Assembly: GCA_028281635.1 (NCBI GenBank)
Contig: JANQJM010000157.1
Coordinates: 1 to 64,000 of the forward strand
DNA from: Pseudomonadales bacterium
GTDB lineage: Bacteria; Pseudomonadota; Gammaproteobacteria; Pseudomonadales; Pseudohongiellaceae
Reading direction: 5' to 3'
DNA length: 64,000 bases
Shown here piece by piece: positions 1 to 9,689 of this stretch; within the stretch, counting starts at the first letter, position 1; each line of letters opens with the position of its first letter. The notes beneath the pieces were generated by a model that searched no databases, was not told the DNA's origin, and saw nothing but the letters and a program-made list of their open reading frames with translations. The position numbers and the translations under genes are program-made.

Positions 1-918
1 GAGAATGTTTGGCAGTCGGAGACTCGAGCTCTGTACGACCTAGCGAACAACCACCGACTAAATTTTCGATTCGGGGAGCCTGAGAAATGGCCCGGCTACC
101 ATGTGATGGCCGCGATGGCCATTGTTCGAGCAAAAGAAATCAATGAATCTGGTATGACGGCAGGTGGCACTTCGGATAATCAATCTAACAACTATACAAT
201 GGCTAAGGAAAAATGGCTCTCTGGGTCGAAGGGTCGAATAATCGGTCAACCAGATCTAATACGTCAGCCAGAAATCGTTGACTATAAATCAGGGTCAATA
301 TTTGAAGATGACCACGAAAGAGTAGTAAAGGAAGCTTATGTACGACAGCTTCGGCTATATGCGTATTTAGTTTTTGAGAATTTCGGTTGGTGGCCGAGCA
401 GAGGACGGTTACTTTCGATGGCGGGTGCGTCAGCGGTTGTCGATATCGTCTCTGAAGATTGCGAGCAAGAGGCACATAACGCTTTGCAGCTACTCGACCG
501 ATTCAACAATTTGGTGGCCTCCAGAACATCTGCCGACCAGCTGGGACGACCGTCGGCTAAAACATGTAAATGGTGCGGTTACAAACTCTGTTGCCCTGCT
601 TTTTGGGATGCCGCAACAGAAGCTTGGCAGCCAGAGACAGGCAGTGATGCTGTTGAAGCCGAGATTATTGAGCAATCTCAGTCTATTCATGACGGTTCAG
701 CAATATCTCTCTCTTTGCGCGTTTTGCGAGGTACGCTGCCCGAGGGTGCACTTTTGCAATTGTTTCCACTTGATCCCAATGTTCATAAAGATGTTTCTTC
801 TCTAACAGTGGGAAAAATTGTGCGAGTAACTGGCTTGTGGCGAAGAGCTGACGAAAGTGTAATAGCAACAGCCCAAACCGTTATCACTCCTGAAGGACAA
901 TTTCCTGAGATTATTTGA
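1..918 (+). CDS. PD-(D/E)XK (RecB/Cas4-like) nuclease with C-terminal Cys cluster and OB-like tail; truncated at the window's left edge
   Basis: Frame is open from base 1; GQPDLIR...IVDYKSG nuclease-type motif; CKWCGYKLCCPAFW Cys cluster; C-terminal VGKIVRVTGLWRRADESVIATAQ resembles an OB strand pattern. Confidence 0.65.
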   Translation, partial: ENVWQSETRALYDLANNHRLNFRFGEPEKWPGYHVMAAMAIVRAKEINESGMTAGGTSDNQSNNYTMAKEKWLSGSKGRIIGQPDLIRQPEIVDYKSGSIFEDDHERVVKEAYVRQLRLYAYLVFENFGWWPSRGRLLSMAGASAVVDIVSEDCEQEAHNALQLLDRFNNLVASRTSADQLGRPSAKTCKWCGYKLCCPAFWDAATEAWQPETGSDAVEAEIIEQSQSIHDGSAISLSLRVLRGTLPEGALLQLFPLDPNVHKDVSSLTVGKIVRVTGLWRRADESVIATAQTVITPEGQFPEII

Positions 919-940
919 AAGCGGTTTAATAGTGGAAAGA

Positions 941-1003
941 GGTCAGAGTCCTATGATCAGAATTCAACTCCGCTAAATCCAACTACTCTGACCCCTATGA
1001 TCA
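941..1003. repeat. Degenerate member of the GGTCAGAGT...ACTCTGACC repeat family
   Basis: Inverted GGTCAGAGT (941-949) / ACTCTGACC (985-993), each followed by direct repeat CCTATGATCA (950-959, 994-1003). Confidence 0.6.
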
Positions 1004-1178
1004 CTTTTATAGACAAGCGAAGACTATATTTGGTTTTCCTGACAAGTCCTCCGATGAAGGAAAAACCTATATCCCATTGTGTGAGTATCAGGTTTGACTT
1101 TAACCTCAGGATTTGTACCTTCAGACTTAATCGCCAGCATATTTTGACCCTGCCGGAGTTTTGAAATTCTTTCAGCCA

Positions 1179-2063
1179 TTAGTCTATATGGCCGTCGTTT
1201 CGCAATATTCGCTCCTCTTCAGAGTTTTCTGGCCTGATTGATATAAATTCGTCTCTTGCGCAGTCTGGTAAATCTAGCTTAGCGATTGTGCTTATATGAG
1301 AAGTCCCAGACAACAAAGCTATTCCTTCCCTGCTTAATTTGTCCCGTGCGCCACCGTTTCGCCGCAATCTCTTCATGAAGTCCTTTTGGCGCGCCACCCC
1401 TTCGATTGTATATCTAGAGATAGGTTTTCGGGTAATGTGTTTAAAAAGGAGGTAGAGCCGTTGCGTGCCGCCAATGGAACTATCGGTGATCTTAAATGCG
1501 ATGTCTTTTTCAATATCCGACCAAAAATTTCGAGGATAAGATTCACCATTCAAGATCCAGTAGATATTTTCCTTCCCGCTCGCGGAGATTGATCTTTTTG
1601 AATCTCTGTTTTGCCCGGCAGTCAAATACTCCAACTTGGCTACAATAATTCCAAAATAGCAAAGAAAAGATTGCTCATCAGATGCGATTAACAAGCAAGG
1701 CTTGTTAATATTCTCATCTGGGATCATCCAGTTTGAAGCAGTTGTGTTTTTTACATCAACATCCAATCCATCGATGTTTAGATCAAGTTTTCCTTTCGGG
1801 AGTACTAAATAGTCTCTTATTAGGATTTCAATTTTTGTACCCAGGTAGGTTTTTTCAGTTTTTTCAGTCTCTGAGAGGGACCTACGGCCAGTTCTTGGAG
1901 TATCTATAACCTCGTCATTTGCTCTACGAATGAGGTCTGGGAAATTCGAGCGGAGCGCCTTTAATCCCCCGCACCTTGCCAATATCTTTGATTCTAGTTG
2001 AGTGCAAAGCCCAAAATCAGGATGTCCAGGGACGACAATACTGGTCGGTGGAGGTGGCCGCAT
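1179..2063 (-). CDS. NaeI-like type II restriction endonuclease
   Basis: GTKIEILIRDYLVLPKGKLDLNIDGLDVDVKNT matches the NaeI-type E...D...DxDxK active-site layout; adjacent to a m5C methyltransferase. Confidence 0.75.
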   Translation of the reverse strand: MRPPPPTSIVVPGHPDFGLCTQLESKILARCGGLKALRSNFPDLIRRANDEVIDTPRTGRRSLSETEKTEKTYLGTKIEILIRDYLVLPKGKLDLNIDGLDVDVKNTTASNWMIPDENINKPCLLIASDEQSFLCYFGIIVAKLEYLTAGQNRDSKRSISASGKENIYWILNGESYPRNFWSDIEKDIAFKITDSSIGGTQRLYLLFKHITRKPISRYTIEGVARQKDFMKRLRRNGGARDKLSREGIALLSGTSHISTIAKLDLPDCARDEFISIRPENSEEERILRNDGHID

Positions 2064-2109
2064 GGGGCCGAGTTTAATACTTGACCCACGAATTTGCTAC
2101 GAGTGTGAG

Positions 2110-3069
2110 CTAGGCAACTGCCCTAGAAGGGCTGCGTGAGGATAGTGATCTTATGATCTCTCCAGCTACAGCTTTGGCAACTGGTGGCGGGAATGCGTTC
2201 CCTACTTGCCTATAAGCAGGTGTTTTACGGCCCGTGAAATGCCAATCATCTGGAAATCCTTGCAGCCTGGCAACCATCTTGACTGTTAGTCTTGGCAAAC
2301 CATTGAAGCCTTTCTCAGGGGCGTCTTCAGCGATTGTCATACCATTGACTTGCATAGCAGCCCAAGCTTTTTTAGCCCTCGTAGGTCCGAGATCTGGACC
2401 TCCATGCTTCTTAGAACCACCAACGATCGTAGGAGCGATCTGATTAGCTGACATTTTCCAATTTTTTGCACCGGCCCAACCATTGGAACTCATGAGATCA
2501 AAGAGTGTTTCTCCAACGGTCGACGCTACTTGAGTGAGTGGCTTGGGCCAATCAAAAGTTTCGGAATAGTGTTTATGGATAGCCACAATTACAACGCGAG
2601 GCCGTAGCTGGGGAACCCCATAGTCTGACGCATGCAAGAGCTTCCAATCGGTTTCATATCCAAGCTTTTTAAGCGTATCTTTGATGTAAACCCTATAATC
2701 TTCAAAGACCGGGTCGAGGAATCCTCTGACGTTCTCAATTAGGACTGCTTTCGGGCGCACGCTATCGATGATGTCGATAGCATCGGGAAACAGATTTCTT
2801 TCATCGTTTTCACCTAGCTGTTTCCCAGCTTTCGAAAATGGTGGGCATGGGAGGCCTCCTGCAATTAGATCAACTCCTAGATATCTTGCTGCATCTTCCT
2901 TAAAGATCTTTAAGTCGTCTTCAATCACATTCCAAGAAGGTCGGTTTAATCTCAGCGTATTACAGCAGTGGTTGTCTATCTCAACCAATCCAACATGGTC
3001 GAATCCAGCTTGCTCCAGACCAAGCGCTTGGCCACCAGCACCTGCACAAAGTTCTAGTGAAGAAAGCAT
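2110..3069 (-). CDS. DNA (cytosine-5-)-methyltransferase
   Basis: LELCAGAGGQALGLEQAGF, GGLPCPPFSKAGKQ (PC motif), ENVRGF, QVGNAFPPPVA motifs. Confidence 0.95.
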   Translation of the reverse strand: MLSSLELCAGAGGQALGLEQAGFDHVGLVEIDNHCCNTLRLNRPSWNVIEDDLKIFKEDAARYLGVDLIAGGLPCPPFSKAGKQLGENDERNLFPDAIDIIDSVRPKAVLIENVRGFLDPVFEDYRVYIKDTLKKLGYETDWKLLHASDYGVPQLRPRVVIVAIHKHYSETFDWPKPLTQVASTVGETLFDLMSSNGWAGAKNWKMSANQIAPTIVGGSKKHGGPDLGPTRAKKAWAAMQVNGMTIAEDAPEKGFNGLPRLTVKMVARLQGFPDDWHFTGRKTPAYRQVGNAFPPPVAKAVAGEIIRSLSSRSPSRAVA

Positions 3070-3312
3070 TTAGTTGTCCTTTTTATTCATTTAGAAGCAG
3101 CGCATTAATTGGGTAATTTTTAACCATCCGAAGTTTGGCTTTCCTGCATATAAGTCAATCGACAGCAGGCCGTGAACCTTTAAATACTACTGTATAAAAA
3201 TATAGTAGTCCAGAATTTTGAACTTTTAGATAATAGACCCAAAAAAGCGGAGATCTCCCCTGTTTTAAATCATCCGTGGAAGCAAGCTTTTTCCAATCTT
3301 GTTGCTCAAAAT

Positions 3313-3372
3313 AAATAAATGGGGTCAGAATAAAAATTCAGTATATTATTCATGCTCGGACCCCATTTATTT
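3313..3372. repeat. Diverged palindromic repeat, AAATAAATGGGGTC...GACCCCATTTATTT
   Basis: Inverted arms 3313-3326 and 3359-3372; inner sequence GGGGTCAGAATAAAAATTCAGT matches the family. Confidence 0.7.
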
Positions 3373-3389
3373 TAATAGGTCCGGTAAAT

Positions 3390-3665
3390 GATTACTTTGC
3401 TGCCCTTTCTGTCGACATGCCAGAAGAATAGTCATCTTCTTATGCCAACATCGACGAGGCGATTCGCGATCCTGCGTTTATCTAAAGACTACATGCAGCA
3501 CGCCCGAGTCATAACTCACTGATCAGAGATACCTATTCTATGACTCGCATGAGCGGCTCCACCAAGATCAATGTAGTCCCGCCCACGGCATGGGCCAAAC
3601 TGGATTGCAGAATCTTGCCGGACAAACCGACCGAACAATTTATCAGTGAACTGGAAGAGCTGGGC
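3390..3665 (+). pseudogene. Remnant of M20-family peptidase
   Basis: One frame reads DYFAALSVDMPEE*SSSYANIDEAIRDPAFI*RLHAARPSHNSLIRDTYSMTRMSGSTKINVVPPTAWAKLDCRILPDKPTEQFISELEELG with two in-frame stops. Confidence 0.75.
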
Positions 3666-3690
3666 AGGGTAATGCCTGCGGCTGCCGCTG

Positions 3691-3876
3691 CCCGGCGCGG
3701 ATCGCATCCAGGTGCAGCGAGGGATCGATGACCCGGCCGCCGCGGATGATCAGGTCGTAGGTTTGGGCCCCTTGAGCAGAAGAGTTGCTATATATAGAAG
3801 GAATAGTCGCTGCCCCGGCGGCGATGGCCGAGTGCACGGCGGGTTTTAGAAACTGGCGACGATTTCCCTTGAACAT
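3691..3876 (-). pseudogene. N-terminal fragment of a Tat-exported amidohydrolase
   Basis: NRRQFLKPAVHSAIAAGAATIPSIYSNSSAQGAQTYDLIIRGGRVIDPSLHLDAIR is a leader plus amidohydrolase start; homology stops abruptly at about 3691. Confidence 0.65.
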
Positions 3877-4045
3877 CGAACTCTCTCAGAACTCTTCTTT
3901 TTCGTGGGATAGGTTTCTGATGCTCCACTTCTGGGAGTGATGTGTCAACCGGGATTCTAGAATTCAACCCGGTCAGGTCAAAATTGGTCGAATCGCTGAG
4001 ATCTCACCTATTCTGTAGTCATTGGACGCGGATGACAGGGAGAGT

Positions 4046-4339
4046 ATGATGGGAGTCACAACGTTTGACACATTGAAGTTTGTTCGCAGGCTTGAGCAGG
4101 TAGGGGTACCTTCCGAACAGGCTGAAGCTCAAGCAGAGATTTTAGCCGAGGCATTTAAAGTGAATTTGGAAGAGCTGGTTACGAAAGAATACCTCACGGC
4201 TGAATTTGCTAAGGAACGCGCCTATACAGATGCTCAATTTGCAGAAATCAGGGGCAACTTCCGAACACTGTACTGGATTTTAACTATAGTTGTTGCAGCA
4301 ACTGTAGTGCCGCTCCTAGAAAGGTTGATCAGCCTCTAG
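4046..4339 (+). CDS. DUF1640-like coiled-coil membrane-anchored protein (short paralogue)
   Basis: MMGVTTFDTLKFVRRLEQVGVPSEQAEAQAEILAEAF with C-terminal TM helix; GGGAGA before ATG; paralogue of 11900-12322. Confidence 0.7.
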   Translation: MMGVTTFDTLKFVRRLEQVGVPSEQAEAQAEILAEAFKVNLEELVTKEYLTAEFAKERAYTDAQFAEIRGNFRTLYWILTIVVAATVVPLLERLISL

Positions 4340-4391
4340 AACTCTAATATTTAGGTAGAATCCTTAACTCCGCCGATTAGAAATAATAAAT

Positions 4392-4433
4392 GGGTCAGAG
4401 TAAAAATACAGTACTGTATTTTTACTCTGACCC
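4392..4433. repeat. Perfect 42-bp palindrome, GGGTCAGAGTAAAAATACAGT family
   Basis: GGGTCAGAGTAAAAATACAGT|ACTGTATTTTTACTCTGACCC, exact inverted repeat with no spacer. Confidence 0.95.
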
Positions 4434-4460
4434 CATCTGCAAAACCGAGAGCTTAGCGCG

Positions 4461-4940
4461 CTAATCAATCGTGATCTTATTGGATGCTTCCGCCTTCTTC
4501 CGCTTGGCGACTGTAATTGTCAAAACACCATGCCGACTCTTCGCGCTGATATTTGTTGCGTCGGCATTGTCGGGTAGGCGAATGCGCCGCTCGAACGATC
4601 CGTAGGAACATTCCTTGAGGCGGTGATTGTCATCCTCTTCTTCTCTCTCCTCCTTACGTTCGGCGGCGATAGAGAGAAAGCCGTTTTCCATCTCCACCTC
4701 GATGTCCTTGGGATCGACGCCTGGTACATCCACTGTGATGAGAAAACGTTTTCGATTCTCGGTGATGTCCACGGTTGGAATCCAATCGCTGAAGGCAAAG
4801 CTGGTAGGATCGTCGAAGACTGTGGGTGAATTGCGCTTGCCGAACTGCTTGTATAAATCACCTAAATTGGTCTGCAGGCGGCTCATGAGCGACGCATGGT
4901 CATGTTCTTTGCTGGTCATCGTTGTACCCTCATTGTGCAA
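4461..4940 (-). CDS. Small heat-shock protein, Hsp20/alpha-crystallin family
   Basis: ITVDVPGVDPKDIEVEMENGFLSIAAERKEE and RRIRLPDNADATNISAKSRHGVLTITVAK. Confidence 0.93.
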   Translation of the reverse strand: MHNEGTTMTSKEHDHASLMSRLQTNLGDLYKQFGKRNSPTVFDDPTSFAFSDWIPTVDITENRKRFLITVDVPGVDPKDIEVEMENGFLSIAAERKEEREEEDDNHRLKECSYGSFERRIRLPDNADATNISAKSRHGVLTITVAKRKKAEASNKITID

Positions 4941-5018
4941 ACAATTAGACGTATCTTTTGATGATAGTAAGAAGGGTTTTTTATGGCTTGATTTGCCTCA
5001 AAACCTGGACCGGCTGCT

Positions 5019-7535
5019 TTACTCGTAGCGAAGAAACTGAATGGGGCTGGCGGTGGCCACTTTGCGGGTTTCGATGATCACGGTGGACCAGGCGATGGCA
5101 AGGGCTGCGAATCCTGCGGCCAGACATAGCGGAATGAACAGCCAACGGTCGAACTGATAGGGAAAGCGTTCCAGCCAACTGACCATGGCGTAGATGGCGA
5201 TGGGCCAGGCGATCAGATTGGCCAGCAACACAGGTTTGGAAAATTGCCACAACAACAGACCGATGATGTGATGGGTTTCTGCGCCCAACACTTTTCTCAG
5301 GCCGGTTTCTCGCGCCCGGCTGTCAACAATGAAGGCGGCGATGCCGAATAAACCCAGACAGGTAACAGCTAAGGACAGCAGCGCGAAGGCGACTAACACG
5401 TCACCGGCGTTGCGCTCCTGTTGAAAGGTGTTGACTAATTCCTGATTAGCGAATCCGCTCACCATGGGCTGGTCGCCCATGATTCGGCTCCACGCCCCTG
5501 CCACCTGCTCTTGCATTGCCTGTCCGTCGCCTTCGAAGCGCAGGGTCAGAAAATTCGTACGATCCTCATACAGGTAATAGACCTCCGGTTCGGATCTCAC
5601 TCGCAAGCTGCGGTACTGGTTGTCTGCTACCACACCGAGAATAAGCAGTTCCTGATAGCCTGCTTCTCCCCGGTCACCAGACTCGATGATTCGGCCAACG
5701 GCGTCTTCGGGATTAGCGAAGCCAAGTTGGGTGGCTGCGGTTTCATTGATCAGAATCCGTGCGGGTTGCACAGTGGATTCATCGATCTCCTGTCCTGACA
5801 CGTCAAGTATGAACAGCATGTCCTGTTCCGGATCGCGATCCCGTTCCGGAAAACGTCCGGCTACCAAAGACATCTGATAGGTTTCAAAGAAACCGAAGCC
5901 AATCGCCAGCGTCATCATGGCCAAGTCCTGACTGCGGCTGGCACCATCGACCGCGTTGTAGTCCAGGATTAAACCCAGGCCACTGTTGGGTTTAGCCGCC
6001 GAGTAGGCCGCGCTGACTGCATCGGGTAACGCCAACAACTCCTGTTTGAACGCATCCCGGTTGGCCGCAATCTCATTGCGACCAAATCTTTCTACTATTA
6101 ATAGATTGTCCGAATTGAAACCTGGATCGATGGTGCTGGTATAGCGCAGTTGACCATAGATAGAAACGGTAACGATGATCAATGCGATGGAGATGGCAAA
6201 CTGGAACACCACCAGACTGTTGCGCAGGCTGAACAATCCCATGGCTTTGCGGGATTGTTTCGACTTCAGTATACGCAGCGGTGACGTCATGGACAACACG
6301 AAGGCCGGATACAAACTGCCCAATAAACCGACTGTCACGAACAACACAAAGAGAGCTAACCACGTGCTGCTATCGCTATAGGAAATCGATAGGGATTTGC
6401 CCACTGCTGTTTCAAGAGACGGCAGCAATAGCTCCACACACAGCAGAGCAATGACGAATGCGATGAAAGTAATGATCAGCGACTCACCGAGATACTGACC
6501 CATGAGCTGATCGGGTCTGGCGCCGAGAATCCTGCGAATGGAAACGTCCATGGATCGCTTGGAGGTGAGTGCGGTTGCCAGGATGATGAAATTGATGCAG
6601 CCGATCAGAACCACCAGCACCGATATGGCAGCAAAGACTAATACCATGGTGCGGTTGCCGCTGGTTTCGTCGAGGCCGATAAAGGGGGTTGGATTGAAGT
6701 AGATATCGCTCAGCCGCTGCAATTGAATGTCCAGCACATCCCCCGGGGTTTGCCCCGCTTCCAGACGACCGGCTGGAAGGCTGGCATGCTGATCCAGCAG
6801 CGTGTGCATTTGCGACTGCATCATTGCCGCATCGGTTCCCGGGCTCAGTTGGATGAAAGTTTGTACGGACAGCCGCAGCCAGCTTTCGAAAAAATTGGGC
6901 ACTCGGGAAATTTTGGCCTGGTCGTAGAGGGCAAGGTTCGGTAGCTCCAGCACGGTGTTACCTGCCGCCAATCGGTAAACGGCAACGACCTGATAGTCTT
7001 CCAGCTCGCCGCCTGGCAACACTGCCGACACGGTGGATCCTATAACGTCTGTGTTGCCGAAGTAGCGAAGCGCTGATGCCTCATCCAAGGCGATGCTATT
7101 GATATCGCGAAAGGCATTCTCCAGGCTGCCGGTTAGAACTTCGAACTGAAACATGTCCAGCAGATCTGGTTCAGCGAAATGCACCGGGTCTTCATAACGC
7201 TCATTGTCCACCATGATTTCCTGGGGACCGGCCCGGTAAATGCGACTGCCCCGCACAATGTCGTCGGAGAAAAACTGCCACATCGCCGGCAGCATCACTT
7301 CGGAACTGGCCGGATAGGATTGGGGTGGTCGACCCGAGCGTAGAGTAACGAGATTGGCCCGGTAGATCCGATCAGCGTCCTGCCAGTGCTGGTCATAGGA
7401 CAGCTCGCCCTGCACATAGACCGCGATGAGCAGGCAGGCGGTTAGACTGATTGCCAGCCCGACCAGATTGATGATGGCATAGAGCTTGTTCTTGGCCAGG
7501 AAACGTAATGATGACCGGAAGTAGCTGCTTAACAT
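5019..7535 (-). CDS. MacB/FtsX-type ABC transporter permease
   Basis: N-terminal MLSSYFRSSLRFLAKNKLYAIINLVGLAISLTACLLI; SMDVSIRRILGARPDQLMGQYLGES and ARETGLRKVLGAETHHIIGLL FtsX repeats; start moved to internal Met at 7535. Confidence 0.9.
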   Translation of the reverse strand: MLSSYFRSSLRFLAKNKLYAIINLVGLAISLTACLLIAVYVQGELSYDQHWQDADRIYRANLVTLRSGRPPQSYPASSEVMLPAMWQFFSDDIVRGSRIYRAGPQEIMVDNERYEDPVHFAEPDLLDMFQFEVLTGSLENAFRDINSIALDEASALRYFGNTDVIGSTVSAVLPGGELEDYQVVAVYRLAAGNTVLELPNLALYDQAKISRVPNFFESWLRLSVQTFIQLSPGTDAAMMQSQMHTLLDQHASLPAGRLEAGQTPGDVLDIQLQRLSDIYFNPTPFIGLDETSGNRTMVLVFAAISVLVVLIGCINFIILATALTSKRSMDVSIRRILGARPDQLMGQYLGESLIITFIAFVIALLCVELLLPSLETAVGKSLSISYSDSSTWLALFVLFVTVGLLGSLYPAFVLSMTSPLRILKSKQSRKAMGLFSLRNSLVVFQFAISIALIIVTVSIYGQLRYTSTIDPGFNSDNLLIVERFGRNEIAANRDAFKQELLALPDAVSAAYSAAKPNSGLGLILDYNAVDGASRSQDLAMMTLAIGFGFFETYQMSLVAGRFPERDRDPEQDMLFILDVSGQEIDESTVQPARILINETAATQLGFANPEDAVGRIIESGDRGEAGYQELLILGVVADNQYRSLRVRSEPEVYYLYEDRTNFLTLRFEGDGQAMQEQVAGAWSRIMGDQPMVSGFANQELVNTFQQERNAGDVLVAFALLSLAVTCLGLFGIAAFIVDSRARETGLRKVLGAETHHIIGLLLWQFSKPVLLANLIAWPIAIYAMVSWLERFPYQFDRWLFIPLCLAAGFAALAIAWSTVIIETRKVATASPIQFLRYE

Positions 7536-7693
7536 GGCGGACTCAACAGAGTGTCGTGGGCGATCACTAGGATCAGCCCAACAGTGCACATTATATAGAG
7601 TGGGGATTTTCTCTGTTTTTGGCGACCCAGTCCTGGCACCGACAGGAAACTGGACAAAAACCGGAGACGGTTGGCAAACCGATATGGTAGAAC

Positions 7694-7739
7694 AAGGTCA
7701 GGATAAAGAATGCAGTACTGTATTTTTACTCTGGTCCCG
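7694..7739. repeat. Half-degenerate GGGGTCAGAGTAAAAATACAGT palindrome
   Basis: Right arm ACTGTATTTTTACTCTGGTCCC near intact; left arm AAGGTCAGGATAAAGAATGCAGT decayed. Confidence 0.8.
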
Positions 7740-7754
7740 TAACCATCTCGTCAA

Positions 7755-8441
7755 TTATTTCCTCACCTTCTTGATCGATGCAAAGGGACTCATCAGCAAC
7801 CAGTCGGGAAAGCTTTTCTTGAGGGGTGTTGTACCTTCCAGTGCGATATCCCGGTTGCGAATTGCTTTGCGTATGGGGGTGCTGCCGCCCCACACCTCCG
7901 CCATGGTTCGCACAGTGGTCGTGATCTTGATATCCGCCGGGAATCCTGGTGGTTTCAGGCACACATCGACACTGCCGTTCTCCGCCACCAGCCAGAAGAA
8001 TCGCTCGCGCCGCGGCGCGTCGAGAAATTCCCAATGCATGACGGTACGGCCGGGCGGCAGCTTGCTGTGATCGAAGCGCAGGCGCATGTTCCACACCAGA
8101 AAGCCGGCATCAAGATCATCATTGCGGATGTCCCGCGCCCAGCGCTGGCCCCAGGTGCCGATGGTCTTTATCAGCGCCTCCAATTCCAGGCCCGACTCGG
8201 TCAGGAAATACTCGAAGTTGTCGGTGGCGCCAATACGTTTCTTCTGCACAACATCGGCACCCTCCAGAGTGTCGAGACGCTGCTTGAGCAGGGTGGCGGA
8301 GATTCTGGGAATACCCCGTCGGATATCGGAAAAGCGTGCATTGCCTTTCAGCAATTCATGCACGATCAACAGCATCCAGCGCTGGGTTAACACCTCAGAG
8401 GCAAGGGATACCGGGCAAAACTGACCGAAGCCTTGGTTCAT
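7755..8441 (-). CDS. HxlR-family winged-helix transcriptional regulator
   Basis: CPVSLASEVLTQRWMLLIVHELLKGNARFSDIRRGIPRISATLLKQRLDTLEGADVVQKK. Confidence 0.88.
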   Translation of the reverse strand: MNQGFGQFCPVSLASEVLTQRWMLLIVHELLKGNARFSDIRRGIPRISATLLKQRLDTLEGADVVQKKRIGATDNFEYFLTESGLELEALIKTIGTWGQRWARDIRNDDLDAGFLVWNMRLRFDHSKLPPGRTVMHWEFLDAPRRERFFWLVAENGSVDVCLKPPGFPADIKITTTVRTMAEVWGGSTPIRKAIRNRDIALEGTTPLKKSFPDWLLMSPFASIKKVRK

Positions 8442-8657
8442 GGAAACCTCCCTGCGATTGCTGGGTCTTTAGTTCGTAGTAATTAACAGTAGGTGATAGA
8501 CAGCCATGGAATGTCCCTGAAAGCCCATGGAGACTGATTCTGGCTAGCTGAAATTTGGTCCAGATTCGTGACTAGATTGTTGTCCAATTGTTGGCAGAAT
8601 TCCACCCTGCGCGCTGCCGTGGGCAGCCACATGTCACCAAGGGGGTTGGAGCGACTG

Positions 8658-9689
8658 ATGATTGAACTCAAGTATAGGTATAAGTACAGGTATGGAAGAG
8701 TGATCGCACTGGCATTGTTAGCCGCTGCCCTCATTTTGTTTGAAACTGCTGCTGGCGATGGCTCGGATGGTTGGGCAATGCCTCGCACCGAGCACGGCCA
8801 GCCCGATCTGCAGGGTGTCTGGTTCTATGGCACCGCCACACCCTTCGAGCGGCCTGAGGGATTGGGGACACAAAAATCCTATTCAGCCGCCGAAGCAGCC
8901 CGGCTGCTTGAATCCCTGGCAGCCGCTGAAGTAGAAAAGGCAAGGCCCCTGGATAGCGAGCGCAGCGCACCGGAACAGGGTGCCCGCATCGCTCAGGAAG
9001 CCGACTACAATTTTGCTTCGTCCCGTCTCGATCTGATCAAGCTAGACGGCAAATACCGCACCTCGCAGATTGTCAGTCCGGCTGATGGCCGACTGCCCTT
9101 TCGTGAAGGTGGTAAGGATTTCTTCGCCGAACTAAGGACCAAGGGCCATGAGGCCTTCGATGGACCGGAGATCCGACCTGTGGGCGAACGCTGTGTCGGC
9201 CCCACCGGCGGTCCCTTGCCACCCACGGTAGGCTGGTTCTACAACGCCAATATGCAAATCATACAGACCGACAGCCATGTGATGATCCTGGCGGAAATGA
9301 ATCACGATGCGCGCATTATTCCCCTGACGGACCAACATCGAAGCAACAGTTACCCGCAGTGGATGGGCAATTCTATCGGTCACTGGGAAGGCGATACGCT
9401 GGTGGTGGAAACGGTGGGTTTCCGCCCGGAGCAATCCTGGTTTGCTTTTGTCATGTCGGAGGAGTTGAAAGTAACCGAACGCTTTCGCTTAACCGCAGAT
9501 GATGAAATCTATTACAGCTACACGTTCGATGACCCCAAGATCTACACCGAGCCGGTCACTGTGGAGAAGAACATTGTGCGCCGGGCTCCAGGCGAGGTGC
9601 TGTATGAGTATGCCTGTCATGAGGGCAACTATGCCATGCCGTCGATTCTGGCTGGTGCGCGGCGGCAGGAATGGGTGGGGTCAGAGTAA
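8658..9689 (+). CDS. Secreted protein of unknown function
   Basis: N-terminal signal MIELKYRYKYRYGRVIALALLAAALILFETAAG; PRTEHGQPDLQGVWFYGTATPFERPEGLG; conserved-looking GNSIGHWEGDTLVVETVGF. Confidence 0.8.
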   Translation: MIELKYRYKYRYGRVIALALLAAALILFETAAGDGSDGWAMPRTEHGQPDLQGVWFYGTATPFERPEGLGTQKSYSAAEAARLLESLAAAEVEKARPLDSERSAPEQGARIAQEADYNFASSRLDLIKLDGKYRTSQIVSPADGRLPFREGGKDFFAELRTKGHEAFDGPEIRPVGERCVGPTGGPLPPTVGWFYNANMQIIQTDSHVMILAEMNHDARIIPLTDQHRSNSYPQWMGNSIGHWEGDTLVVETVGFRPEQSWFAFVMSEELKVTERFRLTADDEIYYSYTFDDPKIYTEPVTVEKNIVRRAPGEVLYEYACHEGNYAMPSILAGARRQEWVGSE

